This document shows, piece by piece, positions 18,796 through 28,201 of a DNA stretch of 49,775 nt. The translations under genes were made by a program, and so were the position numbers. Source of the DNA: Cytophagales bacterium. GTDB taxonomy: Bacteria; Bacteroidota; Bacteroidia; Cytophagales; Cyclobacteriaceae. The stretch is from the NCBI GenBank assembly GCA_016124425.1, contig WGNT01000077.1, forward strand, positions 1 through 49,775, given 5' to 3'. Position 1 is the stretch's first letter, and each line of letters opens with the position of its first letter. A model generated the notes under the pieces. That model ran no database searches. It was not told the DNA's origin and worked only from the letters and a program-made list of their open reading frames with translations.

Positions 18796-20382
18796 TTAGT
18801 CAACATCCCAGAAAATCTTCGTAGTCAAGTTATCAGTAGGCTGAACCCTTGCGTAGTTTTCAGGATTGAAGGTGGACTCAGAATCAGGATAAAGCCATCT
18901 GTTGGGTGGCAGACGCTGCTGATTAGAATCATCTTCCCAGAACGGAAGATTCAACACGTCTACTCTTCTCATGTTAGCCCAGTTTTCGTTAGCTTGGATC
19001 ACGTTGAAGTGCAACCACCTTTCTCTCGCAATCAACCGTAGTTTTTGAGCGCTTGTAGTGGCCTGTGACCACGATACAGCAGGAGCAGCGATATAGTTGT
19101 CCACATCCGCCGAAGTAACAACCGCTGGTGCGGGAGAGGTGTTATCATTTGTAATGCTTCTCAAGTATTGATAGTACCCCAAAGACTCCCTAATTGCTGT
19201 TTCATAGTGGGCCTTCGCCTGCGCGTCATTCCCTTCTTTCAGGTAATATTCAGCAGCCATTAAATGAACTTGTGTTGAATTCATTAGTACCCCTGGAAAA
19301 AACTGGTTTCTGCTAAGCGTTGACCTGTTATAGATGGTTAAGGTATTCGTACCCAATAGTTCCGCCTGAATGGATGGATTCAACATTGGATCCAAGCCCA
19401 TGTACACACCTGCTTGGGCAGCGTCACCAGGCTCAAACAAATAGGTAAGCCTAGGGTCATTGTTGTCGCGCATATGATCAACAATATGTTTTCCGGCAAT
19501 ATTTCCCTGCCAATCTTCTAGGCCTGAACGGAATCCATTAGGCGCTCTAAGCGTACCAAGGCTATAGATTTGCATCATGATATTGTCCGCATTGTCAGCT
19601 ACTATCGGATAGCTGGAAGGATTTGACAAAATAGAAGCAATTTCCGTTTTTGCCCTTGCGGAGAAACTGGAAACACCGCTTACTTGGGTCAACATCCTTA
19701 AGCGAAGCGAGTTGATATACTTTAACCACAAATCTACGCTACCTCTGTTCACAAGATCCTGCGTTCTGAAGGAAGCAAGGATTCCGGGATTGACCTGTAA
19801 GGTTCTCAGTTCGTCCGCGAAACCCTTCAGATCATCTAGCATTTTGGTGTAGATATCCGCTGCTGTATCGTACTCGGGATAGGAAAGGGTAAAGTCTCCA
19901 CCATTGGTGCTAAGCATGCCTGCTTTTGACCATGGAATATCTCCATGAAGATCGACGATTTTCTGGGTATGGTCATAGAAGTAGGCCGTACCGGTAATCA
20001 TAAAGATCCTAAAATCAGCCTGTGAGTTCGCGTCAAGCCCATTGTAAATCTTTTCCATTTCCCGGAATTGGGCAAGGAAGGAATAGTAGTTATTCCACCT
20101 GCCGCCTACTGCGGCTGAACCTGGCACATACTGGTTTTCGCCGTTCACCCAACCTGTCGCTTGATTAAATCTGTTCAACGTAATCCGAAGATTGACAAAA
20201 TAGTCCGTATAATCTGGAAGGACATACCCTCTATTCGCCATCATAAAGCCGGTAAACTGCCTCTCTACGGAAGAAGTGGATAGCTTTGATGGGTCGGCGT
20301 AATTATCCTCAAATTCGGAAAGCTGGCACCCCGCAAATGAACTTACGAGGAAAAACGCCAATATAATTTGTTTTATTTTCAT
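18796..20382 (-). CDS. SusD/RagB-family nutrient-binding lipoprotein (SusD2)
   Basis: A 528-residue outer-membrane lipoprotein with signal peptide II (SSFAGC, Cys19). The SusD-like group 2 pattern is clear: early NYADPSKL, helical core with DLHGDIPWSKA, and the C-terminal RLIARERWLHFN...NWANMRRVD region. It lies 34 bases after the SusC2 stop on the same strand and forms its binding lid. Substrate unknown; neighbours are a Tat-exported sugar isomerase-like protein, an RraA-like protein and a sulfatase, which together hint at an oxidised or sulfated glycan-type substrate. Confidence 0.93.
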   Translation of the reverse strand: MKIKQIILAFFLVSSFAGCQLSEFEDNYADPSKLSTSSVERQFTGFMMANRGYVLPDYTDYFVNLRITLNRFNQATGWVNGENQYVPGSAAVGGRWNNYYSFLAQFREMEKIYNGLDANSQADFRIFMITGTAYFYDHTQKIVDLHGDIPWSKAGMLSTNGGDFTLSYPEYDTAADIYTKMLDDLKGFADELRTLQVNPGILASFRTQDLVNRGSVDLWLKYINSLRLRMLTQVSGVSSFSARAKTEIASILSNPSSYPIVADNADNIMMQIYSLGTLRAPNGFRSGLEDWQGNIAGKHIVDHMRDNNDPRLTYLFEPGDAAQAGVYMGLDPMLNPSIQAELLGTNTLTIYNRSTLSRNQFFPGVLMNSTQVHLMAAEYYLKEGNDAQAKAHYETAIRESLGYYQYLRSITNDNTSPAPAVVTSADVDNYIAAPAVSWSQATTSAQKLRLIARERWLHFNVIQANENWANMRRVDVLNLPFWEDDSNQQRLPPNRWLYPDSESTFNPENYARVQPTDNLTTKIFWDVD

Positions 20383-20416
20383 GACTTTTCTTAATTTTTT
20401 AGTAACGATTCAGTTC

Positions 20417-23400
20417 TTAGAATCTGGCTCTCACCATCAAACCCACGGTACGTGTTGCAGGGTTGGTACCGGCATTGGTAAGGGTTTGTGCCCATCTTGA
20501 ACCCCCTGTCAACACTTCAGGATCCAGATCTTTTATATTTCTATAGAAGAAGAACAGGTTTCTGCCAAAGGTAGACACCTGAATCGAGGACGCTCCAAGT
20601 CGCTGCGCAAATCCGGTAGGAAGCATATACGCCAAGGAAAGCTCACGCATTTTGAAATAGGTGTTTTCTTGGATATAAAGCTCATACCTTGACTGGCTGT
20701 ACTGAGGACCACCCCAATTGTACGTACGCTGGAAATAAAATGCCTGAGAAATTACATTTGTATTTGGCGTCCCTTCGGGAGTAACACCATCCATCAGCAT
20801 GCCGTCATTGTAAACAGTTTCTCCGTTAGGACCCTGTGCGGCACTAGTCTGAACACCTTTACCATCTGCATCTCGATAGTAGGAAATACCCCCTCTTGAC
20901 GCATCCATATTTTCTAAGCTTGCCTCAGTTAATCCCCTGCTGATCATCCAATTGACACCGGTAGGCATCACGTGTCCACCAATTTGAAAATCCGCCAAAA
21001 CATCCAGCGTGAAATTTTTATACTGGAAGTTGTTAAAGACACCACCAACAGCTTTCGGCATGGCATTACCTACCTGAATCCAGTTGTTTGGATCAATTTT
21101 GTATAGGCCATTCGGCTGTACGATTCGCTGTCCACTTGCATTGGTCTCAACCGGACGGGCATAAAAATCACCCATTGGACGACCTACCACAGAACGTAAC
21201 TGAGCCGCGTTACCATCATAATCTGCGTGTAAAAGTTCAGTAGCGTTGTTAGCCAATTTCTCTACCACGTTCATGTTTCTGGCAATGTTAATTCCGGCTT
21301 CCCAGACAAATCCGCTACGTTGGAAGATCTGACCGTTTAGCGCTACCTCTACCCCTTTGTTGCGGAGTGTACCAATATTCGCCAACACTGATCCTGCCCC
21401 GGAAGTCCAAGGGAGTGTCAAAGGAAGTATTTGGTCTCTGATCTGAGCGTTATAATACGACACTTCCAAGTTCAATCTTCCATTGAGAAACCTGCTTTCT
21501 AACCCAAACTCGTATTCATGCTTTTGTTCCGGTATGATGCCGTCATTTCCGAAGCTGCCGGGAATTGTTGTGAAAAGTACAGGGGATCCACCTGGCTGCT
21601 GTACACCTAAGGTACTCTGCGAGTATGCTATGTTCGCCACATATGGATCAGGGTAGTTACCTACGATGCCCCAAGAACCCCGAAGTTTCGCAAAATTGAT
21701 AAAACTTGGAAGATCAAACGCATCCGAAAGAATAAAGCTACTGTTTACTGACGGATAGAAGAAGGTGTTGTTGGTTGGACTCATTGTAGAGGTTCTATCT
21801 CTTCTTACGGTACCTTCGACAAACCATATCCCCTTGTAATCAAAGTTCACTGTTCCAAGTGCGGCATCAATTACGCGGGTTCTTCTGGCGGACCCGTTGT
21901 TTGGTATGTTAACGGAAGCGACCAAATCAAACAGGTTCTCAATATTCAATCCACCGGCTGTGCCTCTAGAAATGGTAGAAAAGGTATCTTTAGTTCCGGT
22001 ATATCCTGCCATAGCTGATACAGTGATGTCCTCGGTAAGGCTTTTCCTGTACGTCAGCAACACATCGCCATAAAGGATATTAAACACTTCGTTCTGCATG
22101 CTAAATCCACCTGAAGGACCAAATACCAATGGCCGCTCTGAAGTAGAGCGCGTTTCACTGTTTCTATAGGTAAAGTCTGTGGACAATCTTGCTCTTAGTG
22201 ATAATTCGTCAGTGATGTTAACGAGATTTGTTATACTAGAAATAACCCGGTTGCTGATCTCGGAAGCTTGCTGCTCATTTACCCTCCATACATAATCACC
22301 GATAGCATCTAAAAAGCCATTTCTTCTAATATTTTCATCAGGAGTAAGGCTTTGCCCATTTCCGGTTACATAGCGGTAACCTCTACTAGTTTTATACCTG
22401 TCCAAATACCAAGCGCCGTTATCAAAACGGGTCATCATTCCGCCAAAGTTGTTGATCATTCGATCTATCGATACGGGACGGTTAGCAGTATTCTGATTGA
22501 TGTAATTGATCATCAAATCCGTTTTCACACGCTTCGATACCCTGAAGGTGGAATTTAGGTTCATGATATTTTTGCTGTTCTTGGAATTAAGACTTAACCC
22601 CTCATTGTCCTGACGGGTGAGCGATAGCCTGTAGTCTGCCAAGTCCGTAGAGTTTGATAAAGCAACGTTAACCTGTGAATTGATTGGGTTGTTAAACAAC
22701 GCAGCATAGTTATCTATCTGAGCCTCATAAGGCCGCATTTCGCCATCCCAAGACATAATAGGCTGACCGTCGAAGGGCGCACCGAAATTTATAGTGGTGT
22801 TTGGAAGGCCCCTGGCCCCATTGTCGTACGTGATAAAACCGTTATCGTCTTGGCCTAGGTTAAATACGTGCCTTGGTCCACCCGGACCTCTTACGTTTTG
22901 ATAACGGGGAAGGTAAGCTATTTGGTCCACGGTATAATTCGCATTGAAATCCACATTGAACCCTTTCTTTTCAGAACTTCCGGTTTTAGTAGTAATCAAC
23001 ACGACGCCGTTTACCGCTTCTGAACCATACAAGGCAGCAGCAGACGCACCTTTTAGGATGGAAATGTTATCAATGTCTTCAGGGTTGATATCCAAAAGAC
23101 CATTTCCTCTAAGGCGCTGATCACCCCAATAGTTATTGTTATTTACTTCTTCGTTACGAATGGGCACACCGTCCAACACGATCAAAGGCTGATTTCGGCC
23201 TGTAATGGAGTTGATACCTCGGATCGTGATGTTTACCGCTGAAGTAGCACCACCAGCACCTGCCTGAATCCGAACCCCAGGAGCTTTACCATAAAGCGCG
23301 GTAGCCAAGTTTGGCGTACCCACCTTGATCAACTCGTCAGATCGGATAGTTGTAGTAGCATAACCTAGCGCCTTTTGCTCACGGGCCACGCCAAAGGAAG

Positions 23401-23806
23401 TTACGACGACTTCATTCAGCGTACCCATGTCTTCTTCCATTGTCAAGTTGATGGTAGATCGGTTGCCGACATCTACAGTCTGCGTCTTAAAGCCGATAAA
23501 GGAAAATACCAAGGTGCCGTTATCGGGGGCAACAATAGAATAGGCTCCATTAACATCCGTAACGGTTCCGGTAGAAGTACCGCGAACTGTGATTGTTACA
23601 CCAGGAAGCGGAAGATCGCTTTCATCAACAATAACTCCCCTTACGGTGATATCCGCCTCATTCAAAAAAGAAGCTTCGATGCCAACGGCCGCTGAAGCAG
23701 TTGACGCATATGCTGCCGGTATTGACAGCAAAAACCCTTGTAGTAGAAAGAAAAAGGCTCCTTTCCGTAGAAGGGTATTCATTAGTAGTGTTTTTTCATT
23801 TTTCAT
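20417..23806 (-). CDS. SusC/RagA-family TonB-linked outer-membrane receptor (SusC2)
   Basis: A TonB-dependent importer of about 1129 residues. The frame stays open to a TTG at 23836, but the ATG at 23806 gives a normal signal peptide (FFLLQGFLLSIPAAYA). An unusually long stretch of about 20 residues after the cleavage site precedes the carboxypeptidase-regulatory-like domain (DITVRGVIVDE, LPLPGVTITVRGT). The plug follows (GKAPGVRI, NITIRGINSI, LKGASAAALYGSEA) and then the barrel, ending VGLMVRARF with the terminal Phe expected for outer-membrane insertion. No STN domain. Paired with SusD2 downstream. Confidence 0.95.
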   Translation of the reverse strand: MKNEKTLLMNTLLRKGAFFFLLQGFLLSIPAAYASTASAAVGIEASFLNEADITVRGVIVDESDLPLPGVTITVRGTSTGTVTDVNGAYSIVAPDNGTLVFSFIGFKTQTVDVGNRSTINLTMEEDMGTLNEVVVTSFGVAREQKALGYATTTIRSDELIKVGTPNLATALYGKAPGVRIQAGAGGATSAVNITIRGINSITGRNQPLIVLDGVPIRNEEVNNNNYWGDQRLRGNGLLDINPEDIDNISILKGASAAALYGSEAVNGVVLITTKTGSSEKKGFNVDFNANYTVDQIAYLPRYQNVRGPGGPRHVFNLGQDDNGFITYDNGARGLPNTTINFGAPFDGQPIMSWDGEMRPYEAQIDNYAALFNNPINSQVNVALSNSTDLADYRLSLTRQDNEGLSLNSKNSKNIMNLNSTFRVSKRVKTDLMINYINQNTANRPVSIDRMINNFGGMMTRFDNGAWYLDRYKTSRGYRYVTGNGQSLTPDENIRRNGFLDAIGDYVWRVNEQQASEISNRVISSITNLVNITDELSLRARLSTDFTYRNSETRSTSERPLVFGPSGGFSMQNEVFNILYGDVLLTYRKSLTEDITVSAMAGYTGTKDTFSTISRGTAGGLNIENLFDLVASVNIPNNGSARRTRVIDAALGTVNFDYKGIWFVEGTVRRDRTSTMSPTNNTFFYPSVNSSFILSDAFDLPSFINFAKLRGSWGIVGNYPDPYVANIAYSQSTLGVQQPGGSPVLFTTIPGSFGNDGIIPEQKHEYEFGLESRFLNGRLNLEVSYYNAQIRDQILPLTLPWTSGAGSVLANIGTLRNKGVEVALNGQIFQRSGFVWEAGINIARNMNVVEKLANNATELLHADYDGNAAQLRSVVGRPMGDFYARPVETNASGQRIVQPNGLYKIDPNNWIQVGNAMPKAVGGVFNNFQYKNFTLDVLADFQIGGHVMPTGVNWMISRGLTEASLENMDASRGGISYYRDADGKGVQTSAAQGPNGETVYNDGMLMDGVTPEGTPNTNVISQAFYFQRTYNWGGPQYSQSRYELYIQENTYFKMRELSLAYMLPTGFAQRLGASSIQVSTFGRNLFFFYRNIKDLDPEVLTGGSRWAQTLTNAGTNPATRTVGLMVRARF

Positions 23807-24481
23807 TGTTTTGATAGATAGTTGTTTTTTTCGCAAATGCGATTGGTATAGGAAGCATTACAGTGGATAATTTTCAAACGAGATCAAATAAATCTGTTTT
23901 CCCGATCTTTTTACCATAGGCAGTACGTAAATTTTACAGGTTATACTTTTTACACAATTCTTGTTTTGAACTGTAACTTTACAAAAAAATTTATTAATTA
24001 TTAGCTTTTTGTTAATTTATTTAAACAAAGTCAGTAGAGTAAAAATGATCATTGACAGTTTGGTAGCAACTGGATATGGTAGAAATATTTCTGTTTCAAA
24101 GTTTGATCATAGTATTAAAATATTTTGCTTGTTATTATTACGTTTATACATTTTTATTTTATATTAATGAAAAGGAAATAAATTTTTATTTTATTTCAAA
24201 GTATTCAGAGCATGATCGAGTTAGATCAAAGGCAGTATTAACTTCAATATTATTCGGAGTTTATGTATAAAAAAAATAGATTAATCTATTTCAAATATGA
24301 TATATGAATTTTTAAACTTAGGAGAATTACGAAGCCATTTTTTCCCTAAGCAAACGATAAGCATGATAAAAACAGCAGAAGAAAAAGTACTGATTTACCT
24401 TAAAATGGACGAAGCGGTGATTGCACAAAACTGGATAATGCGTATATTTCATACGAATTTTGACAAAACCCAAGATAATCG
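23807..24481. other. AT-rich divergent intergenic region
   Basis: Spacer between the divergent SusC2 and RraA-like genes, very AT-rich between about 23980 and 24300. Short open frames at 24076-24270 and 24297-24485 have low-complexity composition; the second ends in an ATGA overlap with the RraA-like start, which may be coincidence. No promoter box with both elements was found on either strand. Confidence 0.4.
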
Positions 24482-25408
24482 ATGAAACGAATCTGCATAC
24501 TTTGTGTCTTATGTCTATTGACGCTTCGCGTGACAGCACAGCAAATAGGATCCACTCCCGAACAGGTGAAAGCCTTAACTTCCCAGTGGAAGGGGGAACG
24601 TTTTGAAGATGGAAGGCCAAAAGTGCCAAATATCATGCTTCAAAAGCTGGAGTCCGCTACTCTTGAGCAAATCTGGGGGTATCTACTCCGAAAAGGATAC
24701 AGAAATCAGGTAGAGAAAGACTGGATCATCTTAAAGCCAGGGCATACCATGGTCGGCCGGGCGCTCACCGCACAATTTATGCCCTCACGCCCTGATTTAG
24801 ACAGCCTCGTCCGGGCAGTTGGCAAGGCTGAGGGACGTTCCCAACGCGGAGGAATCAATATTTGGCCGATTGATATCCTTACAGAAGGCGACATCTACGT
24901 GGCTGATGGATATGGCAAGGTCAAAGACGGAACCCTTATCGGTTCTAGTCTTGGCAATGCTATTTACGGAAAAACCGGTAAAGGCGTAGTTTTTTATGGC
25001 TCTATCAGGGATATGCAAGAGCTCAAGGACACCGAAGGTTTTAATGCCTGGATAAAAGGCCAAGACCCTTCCTTTATCAAAGACATGACCCCGACATCCA
25101 TCAACGCGCCCATCCGGATCGGTGAGGTAACAGTCTTTCCAGGTGATGTGGTTTTTGCAAACGACTACGGCACGGTATTTATCCCAGCCCACCTAGTAGA
25201 AGATCTGGTCATCAGCTCCGAACTCGTTGGGCTAAGGGATGAATTTGAGCGGGTACTCCTTCAACAAGGGAAATATCCTTCAGGTGAAGTGCATGGACAA
25301 TGGAATGACGCCATTAAAAATGAATTTCGCGCCTGGGTAAAGAAATACCCTAGGGAACTAGCCGTAAGCTATGAACAGATCGAAGAATATCTTGAAAAAT
25401 CAAATTAG
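24482..25408 (+). CDS. Exported RraA-like (HMG aldolase/dimethylmenaquinone methyltransferase family) protein
   Basis: A 308-residue protein with a cleavable signal peptide (residues 1-19, ending VTAQQ), so unusually for this family it works in the periplasm. The RraA-like core is evident in ADGYGKVKDGTLIGSSLGNAIYG, where the Gly-rich loop lies, followed by GVVFYGSIRDMQEL, the family signature with the Arg-Asp pair that in the aldolase members binds substrate and metal. The latter half has INAPIRIGEVTVFPGD, VFANDYGTVFIP and a helical C-terminus. Cytoplasmic relatives are RNase E regulators or HMG/CHA aldolases; the exported versions have no established role. It is divergent from SusC2 and may act on material handled by that system. 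Confidence 0.8.
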   Translation: MKRICILCVLCLLTLRVTAQQIGSTPEQVKALTSQWKGERFEDGRPKVPNIMLQKLESATLEQIWGYLLRKGYRNQVEKDWIILKPGHTMVGRALTAQFMPSRPDLDSLVRAVGKAEGRSQRGGINIWPIDILTEGDIYVADGYGKVKDGTLIGSSLGNAIYGKTGKGVVFYGSIRDMQELKDTEGFNAWIKGQDPSFIKDMTPTSINAPIRIGEVTVFPGDVVFANDYGTVFIPAHLVEDLVISSELVGLRDEFERVLLQQGKYPSGEVHGQWNDAIKNEFRAWVKKYPRELAVSYEQIEEYLEKSN

Positions 25409-25506
25409 TAGTTTACTGAAAGATAAATAGGGAGCAGACAACGGCGGTGCAACGATACCAAAGAAGTATCGAATCTATTAGAGGCCTTCCCGTACCAACG
25501 CTCATG

Positions 25507-25668
25507 TGATCCCATCGGGATCAAAAAGATTGAAAGTCCAGCGCGTGACCTCGAAGAGGTTGCATGCTTAAAGCAAAATTGTTTTGCACAATTCAATTCG
25601 ACCCCGTCGGGGTCGCATCTCTTCGTTGATGCATTGATTCTATAAACATATGACCCCTGACGGGGTCA
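25507..25668. repeat. Cluster of four short palindromes (REP-like)
   Basis: Four hairpin-forming sequences in regular array: TGATCCC-ATC-GGGATCA (25507-25523), ACCTC-GAA-GAGGT (25548-25560), CGACCCC-GTC-GGGGTCG (25599-25615) and TGACCCC-TGAC-GGGGTCA (25651-25668). Start-to-start distances are about 41, 51 and 52. The second and third are both followed by GCAT. Short GACCCC/GGGGTC palindromes like these are dispersed repeats in many Bacteroidota genomes. They lie in the gap after the RraA-like gene and beside a second repeat family. Confidence 0.8.
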
Positions 25669-25715
25669 GGCGCTGGGTAAATAGTTGCTTACAAAGAAAT
25701 ACAACCCTTTAAAAA

Positions 25716-26102
25716 CCCTCCGTGGCCTCGGTGCTAACTCTGTGTCCTCCGTGGTCCTTTTCACTTCATTGTCTTCATTTGCCGTCACCTCCACCGAAAC
25801 GGGACTTCAAAAATCCCTATGTGAACTATGTAACCTATGTGGTCAAAAAAAGCAACTTAGTACAGCGATTTTAAAAAATCCTCCGTGGCCTCTGTGCTAC
25901 CTCTGTGTCCTCCGTGGTCCTTTAAACTTCGTTGTATTCATTTGCCGCCACCTCCACCGCAACAGAACTTCAAAATCCCTATGTGAACTATGTGGCCTAT
26001 GTGGTTAAAAAATGCAACTTAGCACGACGACTCCAAAAGATCCTCTGTGCTACCTCTTTGTCCTCCGTGGTCCTTTAAACTTCGTTGTATTCATTTGCCG
26101 CC
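25716..26102. repeat. Tandem array of a 163-bp repeat, about 2.5 copies
   Basis: Copy 1 starts near 25716 and copy 2 near 25879, with the CTCCGTGGCC landmarks at 25718 and 25881 (period 163). Copy 3 begins near 26040, lacks about 10 bases in its first block and stops at CATTTGCCGCC (26102). Each unit has two sub-blocks of near-repeats: CTCTGTGTCCTCCGTGGT and, in copies 1 and 2, TATGTGAACTATGTGGCCTATGTGG, each built from a TNTGTGN(3-5) core. The plus-strand open frame through it (Leu-Cys-rich) is an artefact of the repeat. The array ends 20 bases before the sulfatase stop codon. Confidence 0.85.
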
Positions 26103-26122
26103 ATCGAGCGCAAGCGGTTAGT

Positions 26123-27553
26123 TTATTCCGCCGCCCGTCCGGGTTCACGTCGGTTTTTTCCTGGGCTATTCGTCAAATCGTCTCCTAAATCTTCCCTGGC
26201 AGTGACAGCAATTTCGAACAGTTCCGCTTCTATTTCGGGGTAGTAGCCACGCATATTATAACGCTCACCAGGATCCCTTCGAAGATCATAAAGACCGCCT
26301 TCGAAGAAATGGTTTTCGTAGGCTACGCCAGGTTGTCCGTCCTTTCCCGGACTAAATCCCTCATAGGTGCGTCCGGGGTGTGGAAAAACCAGTTTCCAGT
26401 CACCCTTCCTCACCGCCTCGAGGCTATTTCTCCTGTAGTAATAAAGAAAGGACTCTCTGGGGTATTTGCTAAAATCCCCCCGCAGCAGCTCCGAAATATC
26501 AACGCCATCAATTTGCTTCGAAGGCAACGAGGCGCCGGTAAGCGCGGCAATAGTAGGAAGCAAGTCAATGGATGAGGCCAGGTTGTTGCAGACTGTTCCG
26601 GCGGGTATTGTTCCTTTCCAGCTCATCAAGGCCGGAACTCGTTGGCCTCCCTCAAAAGAAGTCCCCTTTCCCTCACGAAGCCCACCGGTACTGCCAGCGT
26701 GGTTCCCGTAATTGAGCCAAGGTCCATTATCGGAGGTAACTATTACCAGGGTATTTTCTTCCAGACCCAGTTCTTTCAATTTGGCCCGAATCTGTCCTAT
26801 ACTCCAATCGAGTTCCATAATCACATCACCGTAGAGACCCTGCCCTGACTTGCCTGCAAACTTATCCGACACAAATAGAGGTACGTGGGGCATAGGATGG
26901 GCTAGGTATAAGAAAAAAGGATTGCTCTTGTTCCTGTCTATAAAATCCAGGCTCTTTTCTGTGAAGGTAGTGGTAAACTGCCGCTGATCAGGATTCCGCT
27001 CCACGACCGTTTCATTTTCGATAAGGGGAAGCTCAGGATAGTAGTTTTTGTTTGTGGGGTGGTTAGGCCACATGTCATTGCTATAGGGGATGCCATAAAA
27101 TTCATCAAATCCCTGCTTTCTGGGTAAAAACTGGGGCAAATGACCCAAATGCCATTTGCCAAACGCTGCTGTAGCATAGCCGTTCGCCTTCAAAATATCC
27201 GCAATGGTCTCCTCATCTAGGTGTAACCCTATTTGCGCCCGATGGTCTAAGGCACCGGAGAGTCCCAACCGATTTGGGTAGGCACCGGTCATTACGCCGG
27301 CCCGTGAAGCGGTACACACGGCCTGCGGAGAATAATAGTGGGAAAAGAACATGCCCTCTCGCGCCATTTGGTCCATGTTAGGCGTCTGATAACCCACCGC
27401 GCCGGTGATTCCTAAGTCTCCATAGCCTAAGTCATCAAAGTATACCAATACCACATTGGGTGTCTGCTGCTGGGGAAAGGCCTGTACGGTTACTAAAACT
27501 AAAAGAAACAAACTGCAAAAAAGGCGTTGCGTGCTTTTCATCATTTCGATCAT
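26123..27553 (-). CDS. Exported arylsulfatase-type sulfatase (S1 family)
   Basis: A protein of about 476 residues from the chosen ATG at 27553 (others at 27544 and 27541), which directly precedes a signal peptide ending FPQQ; the frame continues to 27766 but that would overlap the divergent acetyltransferase gene. Motifs: the N-terminal metal site VLVYFDDLGYGDLG, the formylglycine site CTASR with Cys80 (codon at 27314-27316), YPNRLGL, AAFGKWHLGH and the second metal site VTSDNGPW, plus REGKGTSFEGG. The site is C-x-A-x-R where C-x-P-x-R is more usual; the Ala form is accepted by the anaerobic-type radical maturase. It hydrolyses sulfate esters outside the cytoplasm. No maturase gene is in the window. 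Substrate unknown. Confidence 0.9.
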   Translation of the reverse strand: MIEMMKSTQRLFCSLFLLVLVTVQAFPQQQTPNVVLVYFDDLGYGDLGITGAVGYQTPNMDQMAREGMFFSHYYSPQAVCTASRAGVMTGAYPNRLGLSGALDHRAQIGLHLDEETIADILKANGYATAAFGKWHLGHLPQFLPRKQGFDEFYGIPYSNDMWPNHPTNKNYYPELPLIENETVVERNPDQRQFTTTFTEKSLDFIDRNKSNPFFLYLAHPMPHVPLFVSDKFAGKSGQGLYGDVIMELDWSIGQIRAKLKELGLEENTLVIVTSDNGPWLNYGNHAGSTGGLREGKGTSFEGGQRVPALMSWKGTIPAGTVCNNLASSIDLLPTIAALTGASLPSKQIDGVDISELLRGDFSKYPRESFLYYYRRNSLEAVRKGDWKLVFPHPGRTYEGFSPGKDGQPGVAYENHFFEGGLYDLRRDPGERYNMRGYYPEIEAELFEIAVTAREDLGDDLTNSPGKNRREPGRAAE

Positions 27554-27644
27554 AATGCTGTTATTGGTTGGTACATTGGGTTTGTGAGCATACATCCACT
27601 TTTTTTTATAAAGGCCTAAACGAATCGAGAGTTTCCTCATCCAA

Positions 27645-28121
27645 ATGGGAGATATTTGCCCAATAAACTTAAATTCGTGCTCAAATAACAGCATTTTGGA
27701 AAATAATCCAATAGAAATTAAAGCGGTTGCCCTGCCAGTAGTGTTGAAAGTCCGGAGAGAGGTCATGTGGCCGGATAAACCAATCGAATTTGTTCACGTT
27801 CCCGGGGATGAAAAAGCTGAGCATTTGGGCATCTATCTTGGCGAGACCGTCGTGTCGGTCGTTTCCCTCTTCTTTGACGGCAATGAGGTTCAGTTCCGCA
27901 AGTTTGCTACGCTTACCACGCTTCAGGGAAAAGGATATGGCACTACTTTGTTGGCATATGTGTTTGAATACCTGAAATCAAAGCGGATCCGTCGGGTCAC
28001 CTGCAATGCACGGGAAGAACGTGCCTCGTTTTACGCACGATTTGGCATGACCCCTACCGAAGTTACATTCAAGAAAGACCACATTACCTACATTGTCATG
28101 GAAAAAGTAACTGACGAGTAA
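27645..28121 (+). CDS. GNAT-family N-acetyltransferase
   Basis: A cytoplasmic acetyltransferase of up to 158 residues. The acetyl-CoA binding motif A is QGKGYGTTLLAYVFEYL (the Q-x-x-G-x-G pattern), preceded by the beta-strand FRKFATLTT and followed by VTCNAREERASFYARFGMTP, typical of the fold's motif B and last strands. Family resemblance starts at EIKAVALPVVLKVRREVMWPDKP, so the first 20 or so residues from the ATG at 27645 may not be translated; a TTG at 27696 is an alternative start that would also leave more room for the divergent sulfatase promoter. Substrate unknown. Confidence 0.85.
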   Translation: MGDICPINLNSCSNNSILENNPIEIKAVALPVVLKVRREVMWPDKPIEFVHVPGDEKAEHLGIYLGETVVSVVSLFFDGNEVQFRKFATLTTLQGKGYGTTLLAYVFEYLKSKRIRRVTCNAREERASFYARFGMTPTEVTFKKDHITYIVMEKVTDE

Positions 28122-28201
28122 GGTACAAGTTGTGCAAGTGAACCTAAATTTTCAGCTTTACCGATAGCACCTTACCAATATTCCATCCTTTTCTCCTTAA
28201 C

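Noticed and set aside
23807..23836. N-terminal extension of SusC2 from a TTG
   Set aside because: The ATG at 23806 yields a normal signal peptide; the extension adds a charged segment with no purpose.
24076..24270. Short plus-strand frame upstream of the RraA-like gene
   Set aside because: Composition is Phe/Tyr/Ile/Lys-rich as expected from random AT-rich DNA, and there is no ribosome-binding or promoter support.
24297..24485. 62-codon frame ending in an ATGA overlap with the RraA-like gene
   Set aside because: The overlap is suggestive of coupling, but no family likeness, AT-rich start and no promoter; kept only as a remark in the intergenic entry.
25685..26008. 107-codon Leu-Cys-rich frame
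   Set aside because: It is entirely a translation of the 163-bp tandem repeat, not a gene.
25409..26122. CRISPR array
   Set aside because: Palindromes and repeats here differ in length, lack constant repeats with unique 30-40 base spacers, and no cas gene is present.
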